A stretch of 64,000 nucleotides of DNA from Okapia johnstoni (Eukaryota; Chordata; Mammalia; Artiodactyla; Giraffidae). Position numbers and translations under genes: made by a program. The stretch is taken from NCBI GenBank assembly GCA_024291935.2, contig CM044320.1, positions 52,518,001-52,582,000 on the forward strand, read 5' to 3'. Positions within the stretch are counted from its first letter, which is position 1. The number at the start of each line of letters is the position of its first letter. Positions 1-11,240 of the stretch are shown one piece after another. Under the pieces are notes generated by a model, which saw only the letters and a list, made by a program, of their open reading frames with translations, ran no database searches and had not been told where the DNA came from.

Positions 1-660
1 TAGTCATTCTAACAGGTATGAGGTTACATCTCATTGTACCTTTGACTTGCATTTCCCTAATAATTAGTGATATTGAACATATTTTCATGTGACTGTTGCT
101 GTTCAGTTGCTAAGTCATGTTCGATTTTTTGTGACCCCATGGACTGCAGCATGCCAGGCTTCCGGGTCCTTCACTATCTCCCAGAGTTTGCTCAAACTCA
201 TGTCCATTGTGTTGATGATGCTATCCAACCATTCATCTTCTGTTGCCCCCTTTTCCTCCTGCCCTCAATATTTCCCAGCATCAGGGTCTTTTTGTTAGCC
301 ATCTCTATGTCTTCTTCAGAAAAATGTTTATTCAGATCCCTACCTATTTTTAAATTGTTTTTTTTTTTGCTTGCTTGTTTTTATCTCATAATATGAGTTC
401 TTTATATATTTTGGATATTAATCCCTTAATATATGATTTGCAAATATCTCCTTCTATTAAGTGGGATAACTTCATTTTGATAATGGTTTCCTTCACTGGG
501 CAGAAGCTTTTAATTTGATGTAGTCCCATTTATCTTCGCTTTTATTTCCCAGATCCACAAAAACCTTGTTAAGCCAGATGTTAATGAATTGACCATCTAT
601 ATTGTCTTCTAGGAATTTCATGATTTTAGATATTACAGTTAAGTCTTCTAGCTATACTTT
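1..660 (-). mobile_element. L1 ORF2 3' part, antisense, decayed; split by a BovB end
   Basis: The plus strand reads as the reverse complement of mammalian L1 ORF2 near its C-terminus: fragments matching LLEENIG-like and MRYHLTP-like segments can be traced but are full of stops. It runs off the left edge. The segment 93-297 is a later insertion and L1 resumes after it. Boundary with the next L1 at about 660 is approximate. Confidence 0.75.
93..297 (-). mobile_element. BovB 3' end (ART2-like fragment)
   Basis: The minus strand matches the last 200 bp of BovB as seen in the longer copies of this window (for example 11289-11490): the GTTCAGTTGC end, the CCCATGGACTGCAGCATG block and TTTCCCAGCATCAGGGTCTT. 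Severely 5' truncated, no coding capacity. It interrupts L1 sequence that continues on both sides. Confidence 0.85.
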
Positions 661-751
661 TTTAGATTACTTTTTTTCCTCTTTTTAAAATTGAAGTATA
701 GTTAATTTACAATGTTGTATTATTTCAGTTATACAGCAAAATGGTACAGTT

Positions 752-784
<33 letters not shown>

Positions 785-1157
785 ATTCTTTCTCAGATTC
801 TTTTCCATTCTAAGTTATTGCAAGACACTGAATATAGTTCCCTGAGCTATACACACAAGGTCCTTGTTGTTTATCTATGTAATAGTATGTAAATATTAAT
901 CCTCAACTCTTAATTTATCTCCCTCAACCCTCATCTTCTTTGATAACCATAAGCTTGTTTGCTATGTCTATGACTCTGTTTCTGGTTTGTATGTTTTGTA
1001 AATAAGTTCATTTGCATCATTTTTTAAAATATGATACAGTGAAATAAATGATACATGATTTTTTCTTTTCTCTAACTTACTACAATTAGTGTGATCATAT
1101 CTAGGTCCATTCACATTGCTGCCAATGGCATTATTTCATTCTTTTTTATAGTTGAGT
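661..1157 (-). mobile_element. L1 3' UTR and ORF2 end, antisense, with (GT)n
   Basis: The reverse complement carries the L1 C-terminal segment (ATAAAAAAGAATGAAATAATG) followed by a ruminant-type L1 3' UTR ending near 661. A (GT)n run at 757-784 sits inside it. Probably the 3' end of the L1 whose ORF2 lies at 2077-3395; about 450 bp of L1 expected between them is missing. Confidence 0.7.
757..784. repeat. (GT)n microsatellite
   Basis: About 14 GT units inside the L1 3' UTR fragment. Confidence 0.9.
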
Positions 1158-2076
1158 AAAAGAAAGGCAATGCCAAAGAATGCTCAAACTACCGCACAAC
1201 TGCACTCATCTCACATGCTAGTAAAGTAATGCTCAAAATTCTCCAAGCCAGGCTTCAGCAATACGTGAACTGTGAAATTCCAGATGTTCAAGCTGGTTTT
1301 AGAAAAGGCAGAGGAACCAGAGATCAAATTGCCAACATTCACTGGGTCATCAAAAAAGCAAGAGAGTTTCAGAAAAACATCTACTTTTGCTTTATTGACT
1401 ATGTCAAAGCCTTTGACTGTGTGGATCACAATAAACTGTGGAAAATTCTGAAAGAGATGGGAATATCAGACCACCTGACCTGCCTCTTGAGAAACCTGTA
1501 TGCAGGTCAGGAAGCAACAGTTAGAACTGGACATGGAACAACAGACTGTTTCCAAATAGGAAAAGGAGTACGTCAAGGCTGTATATTGTCACCCTGCTTA
1601 TTTAACTTATATGCAGAGTACATCATGAGAAACGCTGGGCTGGATGAAGCACAAGCTGGAATCAAGACTGCCAGGAGAAATATCAATAACCTCAGATATG
1701 CAGATGCTTTTGAACTGTGGTGTTGGAGAAGACTCTTGAGAGTCCCTTGGACTGCAAGGAGATCCAACCAGTCCATCCTAAAGGAGATCAGTTCTGGGTG
1801 TTCATTGGAAGGACTGATGTTGAAGCTGAAACTCCAATACTTTGGCCACCTGATGTGAAGAGCTGACTCGTCTGAAAAGACCCTGATGCTGGGAAAGATT
1901 TAGGGTGGGAGGAGAAGGGGAGGACAGAGGATGAGATAGTTGGATGGCATCACTGACTCAATGGACATGAGTTTGGGTAAACTCCAGGAGTTGGTGATGG
2001 ACAGGGAGGCCTGGCATGCTGCGGTCATGGGGTCGCAAAGAGTCGGACAGGACTGAGCGACTGAACTGAACTGAAC
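1158..2076 (+). mobile_element. BovB retrotransposon fragment with an internal in-frame deletion
   Basis: The reading from 1229 to 1858 shows RTE reverse-transcriptase motifs: GFRKGRGTRDQI, FIDYVKAFDCVDHNKLW and GVRQGCILSPCLFNLY. At NNLRYAD the second catalytic Asp and about 134 following codons are gone, and the frame jumps to [11 protein letters not shown]. The reading ends at a TGA where other copies have CGA. The 3' end has the usual ACTGAACTGAACTGAA. 5' truncated; lies inside antisense L1. Inactive. Confidence 0.9.
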
Positions 2077-2279
2077 ATGTTTTTTTGATATTGAGCTGTA
2101 TAAGTTGTTCATATATTTTGAAAATTAATCTGTTATCAGTCTCATCACTTGCAAATAATTTCTCCCATTCCATAGGTTGTCTTTTCACTTTGTTTATGGT
2201 TTCCTTTGCTGTGCAAAAGCTTTTAAGTTTAACTAGGTCCCATTTGTTTATTTTTGTTTTTATTTTCATTACTCTAGGA

Positions 2280-2485
2280 AAAAGTGAAAGTGTTAAGTTG
2301 CTCAGTCATGTCTGACTCTCTGCAGCCCCATGGACTGCAGTCTGTCAGGCTCCTCTGTCCATGGAATTCTCCAGGCAAGAATATTGAACTGGAATGGGTA
2401 CTCATTCCCTTCTCCAGGGAATCTTCCCAACCTAGGGATTGAATCACAGTCTCCTGCATTGCAGGCAGATTCTTCACTGTCTTGA
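2280..2485 (-). mobile_element. Bov-tA SINE
   Basis: Antisense Bov-tA: on the plus strand the BovB-derived tail (AGTTGCTCAGTCATGTCTGA) precedes the tRNA-like head ending in GCATTGCAGGCAGATTCTT. Splits L1 sequence. Target-site duplication not clear. Confidence 0.85.
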
Positions 2486-3028
2486 GTAACAGATGGATTC
2501 AAATACGATCTTACTGTGATTTACGTCAGAGTGTTCTGCATGTTCTCCTCTAAGAATTCTATAGTTTCTGGTCCAGTATTTAGGCCTTTAGCCCATTTGA
2601 GTTTATTTTTGTGTATGATATTAGAGAATGTTCTAGTTTCATTATTTTACTTGTGACTGTTTAGTTTTCCTAGCACCACTTACTGAAGAGACTGTTTTCT
2701 CATCATTGTACACTCTTACCTCTTTTTTTGTAGATTAATTGACCATAAGTATGTGGGTTTATTTCTAAGCTTTCTATCCTGTTCCATTGATCCATGTGTC
2801 TATTTTTGAGCTAATACCATACTGTTTTGATTACTATAGCTTTGTAGGATAGTTTGAAGTGAGGGAGCCTGATTCCTCCAGTTTCATTCTTCTTTCTCAG
2901 GACTGCTTTGGCTATTCAGGGTCTTTTGTGTTCTGATACAAATTTTAAACCTTTTTGTTCTATTTCTGTGAAATATGACATTGGACTTTTGATAGGGATT
3001 AAATTAAATTTATATATTGCTTTGAGTA

Positions 3029-3242
3029 ATACTTCCCTGGTGGCTAGGACAATAAAGAATCTGCCTGCAATGCAGGAGATGGGGGTTTGATCTTTGGATC
3101 AGGAAGATTCCTTGGAAAAAGGAATGGCTATCCACTCCAGTATTTTTGCCTCGAGAATCCCATGAACAGAGAGGCCTGGCAGGCTACAGTCCATGGGGTC
3201 GCACAGAGTCAGACACATCTGAGTGACTAACACTTTCGTTTT
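3029..3242 (+). mobile_element. Bov-tA SINE with target-site duplication
   Basis: Sense Bov-tA from ACTTCCCTGGTGGCT to GTGACTAACACTTTCG. CTTTGAGTAAT occurs on both sides, an 11-bp duplication. Inserted in antisense L1. Confidence 0.9.
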
Positions 3243-3395
3243 CTTTGAGTAATATGGTCATTTTAACAATATTAAATTTTCCAATCCATGAACACATAAT
3301 ATATTTTCATTTATTTGTGCTTTTTCAATTCTTTCATTAGTGCATCATACTTTACAGTGAACAAAACTTTCATCTCCTTGATTAAAAATTTTTCC

Positions 3396-4231
3396 CATGG
3401 TCTCTGTGGCACTGTGGACACTTCTCCAGTATTGGCTTTCAGAAATTTTATCGATAGTTCTGGGTTTACCCTAGAGAATTTCTCAGGAAAAGTTAGGTTC
3501 CAAGTGAAATTATATAATTTATTTCTTTGTCATTCAACAGAGATAATATTGGCAATCATATAATTATTGAGAAGTATTGTATGTGTTTAGTAAATAGTCT
3601 TGAGCCCAAATTGATATGGATAAGATAACAGAGAATCTTGGTTTCTTTACCTGGATTAGGAAATGTTTTATAGAAATAAAGGAAAAAATACCTTGATAGG
3701 TAGAAGACTATAGTTTAGTTCAAGTGGATTATGATTCAAGGAGCAGTATCAAAGACAGGATGATGATTTTGCCTGCCTAGAGAGGATAAAAAAAAAGTAT
3801 GAAATGATACAAGGAAGGCAAAGGAAGTTAATCAAGGCAGAGCACATTGAAGGGGTTCATTAAAATCTGGCTGGGACTTGAACTTGTTCAGAGGAGTTCT
3901 GAAAGCCACTGGAGAGTTAAAGGTTATTTGCCAATGCTGTATTTTATATGAGTTTCAGCATGAAAACTAGATTTTACCATAATGAAAGATTTATTACTTT
4001 TGTTCCTTTGCTCTTACTATTTTTCTTGATTGAAAGAAAAATTATATTGTCTTCAAAGTATCTATGAGTTTTCATAAGCCACCGAGTTTTTTACTGAGCA
4101 CCTACTTTGAGACCTCTGCTTATTTCTCTCAGCCCAATGTCAGTTGCCTTTCCATTGATTTTAAGTGTTAATGACTAAGAAAAAAGGGAGAAAGCCAAAT
4201 AACCACTAAACAATTAGATTTACCTACTCTT
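3396..4231. other. Unique-looking intron sequence
   Basis: No recognised repeat or exon. The segment 3396-3540 is open in two minus-strand frames next to the L1 edge but lacks a phase-compatible donor outside L1. Confidence 0.5.
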
Positions 4232-4246
4232 ATAATTGGTAAGTGG

Positions 4247-4373
4247 AGGGGGCATAGCAACCCACTCCAGTATTCTTGCCTGGAGAATCCCATGGACAGA
4301 AGAGCCTGGCGGGCTATAGTCCATGGGGTCACGAAGAGTCAGACAGGACTGAGCGACTAAAGCACAGCACAGC
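4247..4373 (+). mobile_element. Bov-A monomer SINE with 15-bp target-site duplication
   Basis: Short element made of the BovB-derived Bov-A unit (CACTCCAGTATTCTTGCC to AGCACAGC). Flanked by ATAATTGGTAAGTGG at 4232-4246 and 4374-4388, identical copies, so the insertion is complete and fairly young. Confidence 0.92.
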
Positions 4374-4388
4374 ATAATTGGTAAGTGG

Positions 4389-5080
4389 GATATGAAAAAT
4401 TGCAAGCACTGTGATACAGATGGATTTAACTTTGTGTCCTTTTAAGAACCTTAAAACACAGAGTCACAGCCATAAAAAGAATAGCTTCAAGGTAGGAAAA
4501 CAAATACTGTTTTTATATAGCATTCTCACATGTCTTTTCCTACCATGTTTTTTATATCTTCTTTATATATCACCTGAATCTTTGAAGTTAGTGATTTATT
4601 GGATTTTTTTTTTTTTTGGATTGGGAAAAAAAGATGCATTCCACAGTAGAAAGGATATTGAGATACTAGCTTACTTAAGAGCTGATATCATGAATGACTA
4701 GTGACCCAACTAATAAAAGTTTCAGATGAGGGGGAACTATTAACAGATGTATTTGGTTTCTCTATACTTTATATGACTAAGCGAATCCCATTACCACCAA
4801 TAACGTTATTCTCCCCAGTCTAACAGAAATAGCACCTAACTCTAAGGAATATGAGAAAGGCTTATAAACAACTCTACCAGACATAGAAATTTCACACTTT
4901 GCTGGGAACTAAATTATTTTTTTCATCAACCAAATTTTTGTATTAGTAAAATTTAAATGTAACAGAAAAGAAGTTTTTCAAGAAAAGAAAATATCGGATC
5001 AAAGAGTCAGACTGGTAAGATAATAGAAATCTTTTAAATTAAAATTTAAAGAAATAACATTGTTAAAAAGACATTTTGCA
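4389..5080. other. Unique-looking intron sequence with a T tract
   Basis: AT-rich, with an oligo-T run near 4602-4617. No exon or repeat family recognised. Confidence 0.5.
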
Positions 5081-5096
5081 AAGGCGAAGAAATTTA

Positions 5097-5175
5097 TTTA
5101 TTTATTTTTTATTTATTTTAGTTGGGGGCTAATTACTTTACAATATTGTAGTAGTTTTTGCCATACATTGACATG
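5097..5175 (-). mobile_element. Very short L1 insertion (79 bp) with 16-bp target-site duplication
   Basis: AAGGCGAAGAAATTTA is repeated exactly at 5081-5096 and 5176-5191. The 79 bp between are the reverse complement of a ruminant L1 3' end, with oligo-T/A-T rich sequence on the left. A heavily 5' truncated L1 insertion. Confidence 0.85.
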
Positions 5176-5191
5176 AAGGCGAAGAAATTTA

Positions 5192-5690
5192 AAAATTGAA
5201 GACAAGATTATGGCAGAGAAGGCATATGTTCCGAAAACTTATTCAATTGTCGTACTGCCTAAGAATAGGATCTATTCTTAAATCATCATGCCCATCACCA
5301 TCACTGTTACTGACACTCTACAACCACTGAACCCTGGCTATGCATGGTGTTTCCTTGAGCTCTTGAGTAGAGTTCACCTTTTAATAAAGGGCAATTCTTG
5401 CTCAGACATATTGCCCCTTATGGTCAGGAAACCAAAGGTTTCAGTCCAGCCGAAAATATTTCAGCAACATAAGGAGCCCTGTCTCCATTTTCACATTTAA
5501 GTAGATGCCAAAAATGTTTAGGACAATGGCTTCTTTATTGAAATACATGAAGAGCACCTCCATGAGAGGAGCTAATATTGAGGGAGACTATATTCATTGG
5601 GATATATGTTCAAAAATCAATGTTAGGTGAGTTCATACTTTATAGTTACGGCACAATAATAAATAAATATTTGGTCTATGTCCCTGGTTT
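5192..5690. other. Unique-looking intron sequence
   Basis: A 70-codon plus-strand reading at 5288-5500 has no splice or start context. Nothing else seen. Confidence 0.45.
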
Positions 5691-5945
5691 TTGGCATGGA
5701 GAGCTTAAAACCTTGGAAATTTTCTTTTATATGCTTATAAGATGACTAAGGTAAGGAAAGATGCCTAGATATCTTCGGGATGAGGTTGGTCACCAGGAAA
5801 ACCAACCATTGGATTAGAGAGGTAAACTTCCAGTCTAAAAACTCAACCTTTGGGGAAGGAAGAGCAACTAGAGATGGAGTTCAATCACCGATGTCCAATG
5901 ATTAAGTCAACCGCACCTACATAATGAGACCTCAGTAAAAACTCC

Positions 5946-6085
5946 ATGATGAGGACTTCCCTGGAGGTCCAGAGGTTGAGACTCCATGCTTCCATTGCAG
6001 GGGCATGGGTTTGATCCCTGGTCCAGGTGCTAAGGTCCTACATGACACACAATAGAGCAAAACACAAACAAAACAGAAAACAAAA
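5946..6085 (+). mobile_element. CHR-type tRNA-derived SINE
   Basis: Reads ACTTCCCTGGAGGTCCAG, then GGTTTGATCCCTGGTC (B-box like), then an A-rich tail. This is the cetartiodactyl CHR SINE layout without the Bov-A tail. Confidence 0.75.
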
Positions 6086-6267
6086 TGCTCACAATGACAC
6101 CTTTTAAGGAATTTCTGGTTGGTAAACAAACCGACGTGCTGGGAGGGTGATGCACCCAAGGAGGGTATGGAAACTCTGCTCCTCCCAACCCCTATGTCTT
6201 GCCCTAATTCATCTTTTTTTATGTGGCTATTCCTCAGTTGAATCCTTTATAAAAAACTGGTGCATGC

Positions 6268-6480
6268 TGCATGAGTACTAAGTTGCTTCAGTGTATGACT
6301 CTGTGCGACCCTATGGACTATTGGCTGCCAGGCTTCTCTGTCCATGGGATTCTCCAGGCAAGAATACCAGGGTGGTTGCCCTGCTCTTTTTCAGGAGATC
6401 TTTCTGACCAAGGAATTGAACCTGCATCTCTTATGTCTCCTGCACTGGCAGGCAGGTTCTTACCACTAGTGCCACCTGGG
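6268..6480 (-). mobile_element. Bov-tA SINE
   Basis: Antisense Bov-tA: TAAGTTGCTTCAGTG at the left, CACTAGTGCCACCTGGG at the right. Inserted just before the LTR-like AATAAAC. Confidence 0.85.
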
Positions 6481-6830
6481 ATAATAAACTAGTAAACTTA
6501 AGCAAAGTGTTTTCCTGAGTTCTGTGAGTTATTATAGCAAATTACTGAACCTTAGTGAACACTGGGGGAACTTCTGAATTCGTAGTCTGCTGCGGCAGAA
6601 GTGTGGGTAACCTGGGCACCTCATTTAAGCTGGCATCTGAAGTGGGTGCATTCTTGGACTAAGCCCTTCACCTGTGGGAGCCTGTGCTAACTTTTCATAG
6701 TAGTGTCTGAAATGAATTGACTTGCTGGGCATCCAGTTGGTGGCAGAAAACTGTAGAATCAGCTAGTGTCCAGAAAATCCTATAAGACTTATATCTGGTA
6801 TTATATAGATTAGGGCAGTGTTTAGCCACT

Positions 6831-8372
6831 GAATGCCTTTGTGCTTTTCCTTCACTCTTCCTCCTCCTCCCTGGTACCCCTCTGCACACATCGCCTGCCC
6901 TTCATACCCTACCCCAGGCTGAGCCAAGGCACTACGTGATGAAAAATGATAGCACTGGCACCGACAGCTCCTTTATGGGTATATGCTTTTTATACAGAAC
7001 TATTTAAGAAAACAATCCTTTAAGACCAAAAGAGACCATTAGGAGAAAAGTAAAAAGTTTAGGCTGTACATATCCAGGCTTATTTTGAGGACTCAAGAGT
7101 CTAAGTCCCAGAGAAAAGAGCTTTTGAAACCTGACCCCTATCGTGCAGAAAGAACGGCTGCTCTCTCACTCCAGCAGAGTCTTTTTTCACCAAATAAAGA
7201 ACTAATAAAGGGTCTCAAACGGGGCAAATCCCCTTCAAAACATCAAACTCTAATCAGAACAGGAAGCAGGAGTTATACAACCAACAAGGAAGTGCATAAG
7301 GCAGAAAGGCCAGATGCAAGTCCATGGCCAAGGATTCAGTGCTTATAATCAGGGGTTGGAGGAAGACTTAAAGGAACAGTGTCCTGGGGTAGGTGATTCA
7401 ATAGAAATGCTTATACTCAATGTGCTGTAGAGCCGAGTGTCTATTCCTCACTCTCTGTGGAGATGTATAAATCCTGATATTGTTCTATATGTGATGACAT
7501 TGTTCTTACATCATTGCCTTTATTAAAAATCTTCTGAAAGAAGATGGTTTTAAAGTTTTATCAACTCCTGTTTTTTAACTCTGGAAAAAAAGTGTTTCTC
7601 TGAAAAAGGAAGCCTATATTTATTGAGGACTGGATATGTGCTGGAATCTTTGCTTTACAGACTTTATTTCATTTGTAAATTAACTGTTAAAATGGGGGTC
7701 AAAGGAAAATGTGATTGAACTCTGGGTCACACTGTAGAATGTATTTTTAATCATGAGTGGGTGACTTGTGTATGATGTTTTCCCCTCACTTCTACATTAG
7801 AAAATAAACTTTAAATCAGCAAGAATGTTTCCAAGTTCCTTTAGAACTCTTCCAGTTCCAATAAATAAAGATTAATTGAGCACTCTTACGAACTCATCAC
7901 CAGTTGGGGAATCTTCATTTTTTATTCATTTTTTTAACTCATTGTTGTGGTTCAGGTTCCTGGGGAGCAGAGCCTGAGATGGAACTTGGCTTTTAGGAAG
8001 TTTATCAGGGCAGTCCCTTGGGATCAACACCAATGGGAAAAGGAGAGAGAGCAGGATTCGGCAGAGAGAGAGAAGATGGGCTGCAGTGTGGTCACAACAA
8101 ACCCCATGCCAACCTCATGGGGAGCAGTGAAGCTGCAATGGCCCTTTAGAGTTGTCCTAAATTGTGGTTTTGGTGGGTCGGGTCATTTCACCATATCAAC
8201 CAGTAATTAGATACAGACATCTTCCTGCCCCCACCGAAAAAGGCCATGCCTTTAGGCAGGCAATTTTCCTGGAGGGTGTTGAGAGTTGAAGGCTGTTGGT
8301 CCACACATCCCCACAGCTAGGAAAACAAGTTCTTCAGGGGCCACAAAGGCGTAAATATTTAATTCAGTGGTT

Positions 8373-8375
<3 letters not shown>
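6831..8375. other. Intron sequence; possible old repeat at 7930-8300
   Basis: 7930-8300 starts GTTCCTGGGGAGCAGAGCC and reads like an interspersed repeat I cannot name. An 87-codon plus-strand reading at 7085-7348 has no exon signals. The remainder looks unique. Confidence 0.4.
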
Positions 8376-8417
<42 letters not shown>

Positions 8418-8430
8418 TGTGTGTGTGTGT
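8376..8430. repeat. (GT)n microsatellite with one GCGC interruption
   Basis: About 27 dinucleotides, alternating purine and pyrimidine, broken by GTGCGCGT. Adjoins the tail of a Bov-tA. Confidence 0.95.
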
Positions 8431-8637
8431 TAGATGCTTCTGACTCAGCTGTATCTGACTCTTCGCAACTCCATGGACTGTACCCTCCAGGCTTCTCTGT
8501 CCATGGGATTCTCCAGGCAAGAATACTGGAGTGGGTTGCCACTTCCTTCTTCAGGGGATCTTCCCAATTGAGGTATTGAACCTGAGTCTCCTGCATTGCA
8601 GGCAGATTCTTGACCATCTGAGCCACTAGAGAAGCCA
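8431..8637 (-). mobile_element. Bov-tA SINE
   Basis: Antisense Bov-tA with tail side at 8431 and head ending GAGCCACTAGAGAAGCC. The (GT)n directly at its tail fits microsatellite growth from a SINE tail. Confidence 0.88.
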
Positions 8638-9164
8638 TTAAGCAAATGGCAATATGGCAAAAAACACATACTAGTATATAGCCAATACGAGTCGATGGGA
8701 GATTCAATGTATTGACACTTTTTATACTAGATTTCTAGAGACTTATTTTCTGAGTCATGGTAAAACAAACTTAATCCATTCCCAGTATCATTTCTATTAA
8801 TCACTTTATTTGATTACCCTCAGGAACATTTCCCCCTCTGGAGTATGAGGAAGAGAATTAGAAACTAAGGAGTAGGAAGAAGATTCAGAAATAATATCTT
8901 CCCTCAAATAATGTCCTCTCATAACTTGAATATGAATAAATTTAATAATTTTGCCTGAAGCTTAACTTTTCTTGAGGAATTCCCTATGGAAGGCCTAGAA
9001 CCTTACATAAAAAAATTTTTCCCCCAAAAGTGGGAGCTGAAAACGAGTCCAGGGGCCCACGGAGCCCATGGGAGGAGCAGGGGACTGAAGTCAGGTGGAT
9101 GTGGGAGGCAAGGCTGCACATGACAGGATGTTTCATGTTTGACAGGCACTGCAGGCAAGGTTCA
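8638..9164. other. Unique-looking intron sequence
   Basis: No exon or repeat recognised. Confidence 0.45.
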
Positions 9165-9310
9165 AGGGCAGCTGAGCAGTAGGGCAGAGGCAGTGCCACA
9201 CAGTGGTTAGAAACGTGATCTGGGAAGCCAGTCTGCCTGGGTATAAAACCTGGCTCTGACGCTAACAAGCTAAGGGACCTTGGGCAAGTGACTTAAATTT
9301 CTCACACGTA
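9165..9310 (+). repeat. MIR SINE fossil
   Basis: Carries the MIR core: CACAGTGGTTAGAAACGTG, CTGCCTGGGTATAAAACCTG and CCTTGGGCAAGTGACTTAA. Confidence 0.85.
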
Positions 9311-9374
9311 AAGATTTTTTTTTTGATAGAAATCTAAACAGAAACAGAAACCTAAAGTCACATTCTGAATGAAC

Positions 9375-10905
9375 TTCAGAATGTAGTGTGGATTAACTGC
9401 CTACTGCTGCTGTAACATACAAACCTCGCAGCTTACAACAATACAAGTTTGCTCTCTTACAGTCCTGGAGATAAGAAACCTGAATTCAGTTTCTTGGGGC
9501 TATTCTGAAAGAGATGGGAATACCAGACCATCTGACCTGTCTCTTGAGAAACCTGTATGCAGGTCAGGAAGCAACAGTTAGAACGGCACATGGAACAACA
9601 GACTGGTTCCAAATAGGAAAAGGAGTACGTCAAGGCTGTATATTGTCACCCTGCTTATTTAACTTATATGCAGAGTACATCATGAGAAACGCTGGGCTGG
9701 AAGAAACACAAGCTGGAATCAAGATTGCCGGGAGAAAGATCAATAACCTCAGATATGCAGATGACACCACCCTTATGGCAGAAAGTGAAGAACTAAAGAG
9801 CCTCTTGATGAAAGTGAAAGAGGAGAGTGAAAAAGTTCGCTTAAAGCTCAACGTTCAGAAAACTAAGATCATGGCATCTGGTCCCATCACTTCATGGGAA
9901 ATAGATGGGGAAACAGTGGAAACAGTGTAGACTTTATTTTGGGGGGCTCCAAAATCACTGCTGATGGTGATTGCAGCCACGAAATTAAAAGACGCTTACT
10001 CCTTGGAAGGAAGGTTATGGCCAACCTAGATAGCATATTTAAAAGCAGAGACATTACTTTGTCAACAAAAGTCTGTCTAGTCAAGGCTATGGTTTTTCCA
10101 GTGGTCATGTATGGATGTGAGAGTTGGACGGTGAAGAAAGCTGAGCACCGAAGAATTGATGCTTTTGAACTGTGGTGTTGGAGAAGACTCTGGAGAGTCC
10201 CTTGGACTGCAAGGAGATCCAATCACTCCATCCTAAAGGAGATCAATCCTGGGTGTTCATTGGAAGGACTGATGTTGAAGCTGAAACCAATACTTTGGCC
10301 ACCTCATGTGAAGAGTTGACTCATTGGAAAAGACCCTAATGCTGGGTAGGATTGGGGGCGGGAGGAGAAGGGGACGACAGAGGATGAGATGGTTGGATGG
10401 CATCACTGACTCGATGGACATGGGTTTGGGTGGACTCTGGGAGTTGGTGATGGACAGAGAGGCCTGGCATGCTGCAATTCATGGGGTCGCAAAGAGTTGG
10501 ACATGACTGAGCAACTGAACTGAACTGAAAGTCAGGGTGGAGGCAGGGCTGGTTCCTCCTGGAGGCTCTCAACAAAGAATCTGTTTCTTTGCCTATTTTA
10601 GCTTCTAGAGTCCACCTGTCTTGGAATATGGCTGCCTTTTCCATCCTCAGAGCACATCACTCCAATCTTGGCTTCCATCATCACTTTGCCATCTCTTCTG
10701 CTTTCAAGTCTCCCTCTGCCTCCCTTTGACAAGGATACTAGTGACTACATTTAGGGCCCATGCAAATAAGTCAGGATTAATCACTGCCACCTCAATATCC
10801 TAAATCTTATCTACAAAGTCCATTGGGTCATATAAAATAATGAGTTCTAGGGGTTAGGGTGTACACATCTCTTGGAGGGGGAGCATGATTCAGCCTACCA
10901 AAACG
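9375..10905 (+). repeat. Old interspersed repeat (MER/LTR-like), family unassigned, split by BovB
   Basis: Left part has TACTGCTGCTGTAACATAC and CTTACAGTCCTGGAG; right part (10529-10905) has GGCAGGGCTGGTTCCTCC, ATCACTCCAATCTTGGC and GATTCAGCCTACCA. These are phrases of one common old mammalian repeat, separated here by a BovB at 9504-10528. Confidence 0.55.
9504..10528 (+). mobile_element. BovB retrotransposon, 5' truncated, RT box YADD kept, frameshifted
   Basis: Frames starting at 9514 and 9894 together cover RTE reverse transcriptase: GVRQGCILSPCLFNLY and NNLRYADDTTLMAE, with the catalytic YADD intact. A one-base loss near 9929 gives a stop after ETVETV; a 3-base loss removes a Glu near 9790; a 2-base loss near 10289 shifts the frame again. 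The 3' end is CTGAACTGAACTGAA. Inactive. Inserted in an older repeat. Confidence 0.92.
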
Positions 10906-11240
10906 TGTGATTAAATGAGACAGCTTAGTTCAGAAGAATATCACATTTATATCATATCTTCTCAACAGAGTTTTGGTAACTGAAGTGACGAATTAAGCGT
11001 TTAAAAAATTCATGGTGTTTCTGTAGATGCCTGAAATGCCAGAAGTTATTAGTGCTCACTAAATAAATTACATACTTGTTCCTCCATGGTTCTCTACAAC
11101 CTTGCACATTAGGGTGAGGCCAAGAGGATCTGAGCAGAAATTATGACACGGATTCCATGCTGGCTCTTATAAATGGTCACCTTAATTTATTGCCTAAACT
11201 GGGAGACTTTTGAGAATAAAGGGAAATATATTAAGTACTG
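10906..11240. other. Unique-looking intron sequence
   Basis: Nothing recognised. Confidence 0.45.

Larger units (their letters stand above)
2077..3395 (-). mobile_element. L1 ORF2 C-terminal half, antisense, with two SINE insertions
   Basis: Reverse-complement fragments match L1 ORF2: KRQPMEWEKLF and YEQLIQLNIKK near 2077-2250, a WNRIENPEI-like region near 2760-2830, and KEMKVLFTVKYDALMKEL near 3300-3390. Interrupted at 2280-2485 and 3029-3242. Decayed. Confidence 0.8.
5691..6830 (+). mobile_element. Old LTR-like repeat, family unassigned, split by two SINEs
   Basis: Phrases typical of old mammalian retroviral-type LTRs occur in order: CATAATGAGACCTCAGTAAAAACTC, AATAAACTAGTAAAC followed by GAGTTCTGTGAGTTATT, and a segment ending GGACTAAGCCCTTCACCTGTG. 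AATAAA could be a former polyadenylation signal. No coding region is visible. The family name is not certain; SINEs lie at 5946-6085 and 6268-6480. Confidence 0.45.

Noticed and set aside
3396..3530. Exon-like minus-strand segment with two open frames (for example GKPRTIDKISESQYW)
   Set aside because: The only usable donors lie inside adjacent L1 sequence, and no frame is favoured over the other.
8252..8707. 151-codon minus-strand reading with a His-Thr repeat
   Set aside because: It is the translation of a Bov-tA SINE plus the (GT)n microsatellite.
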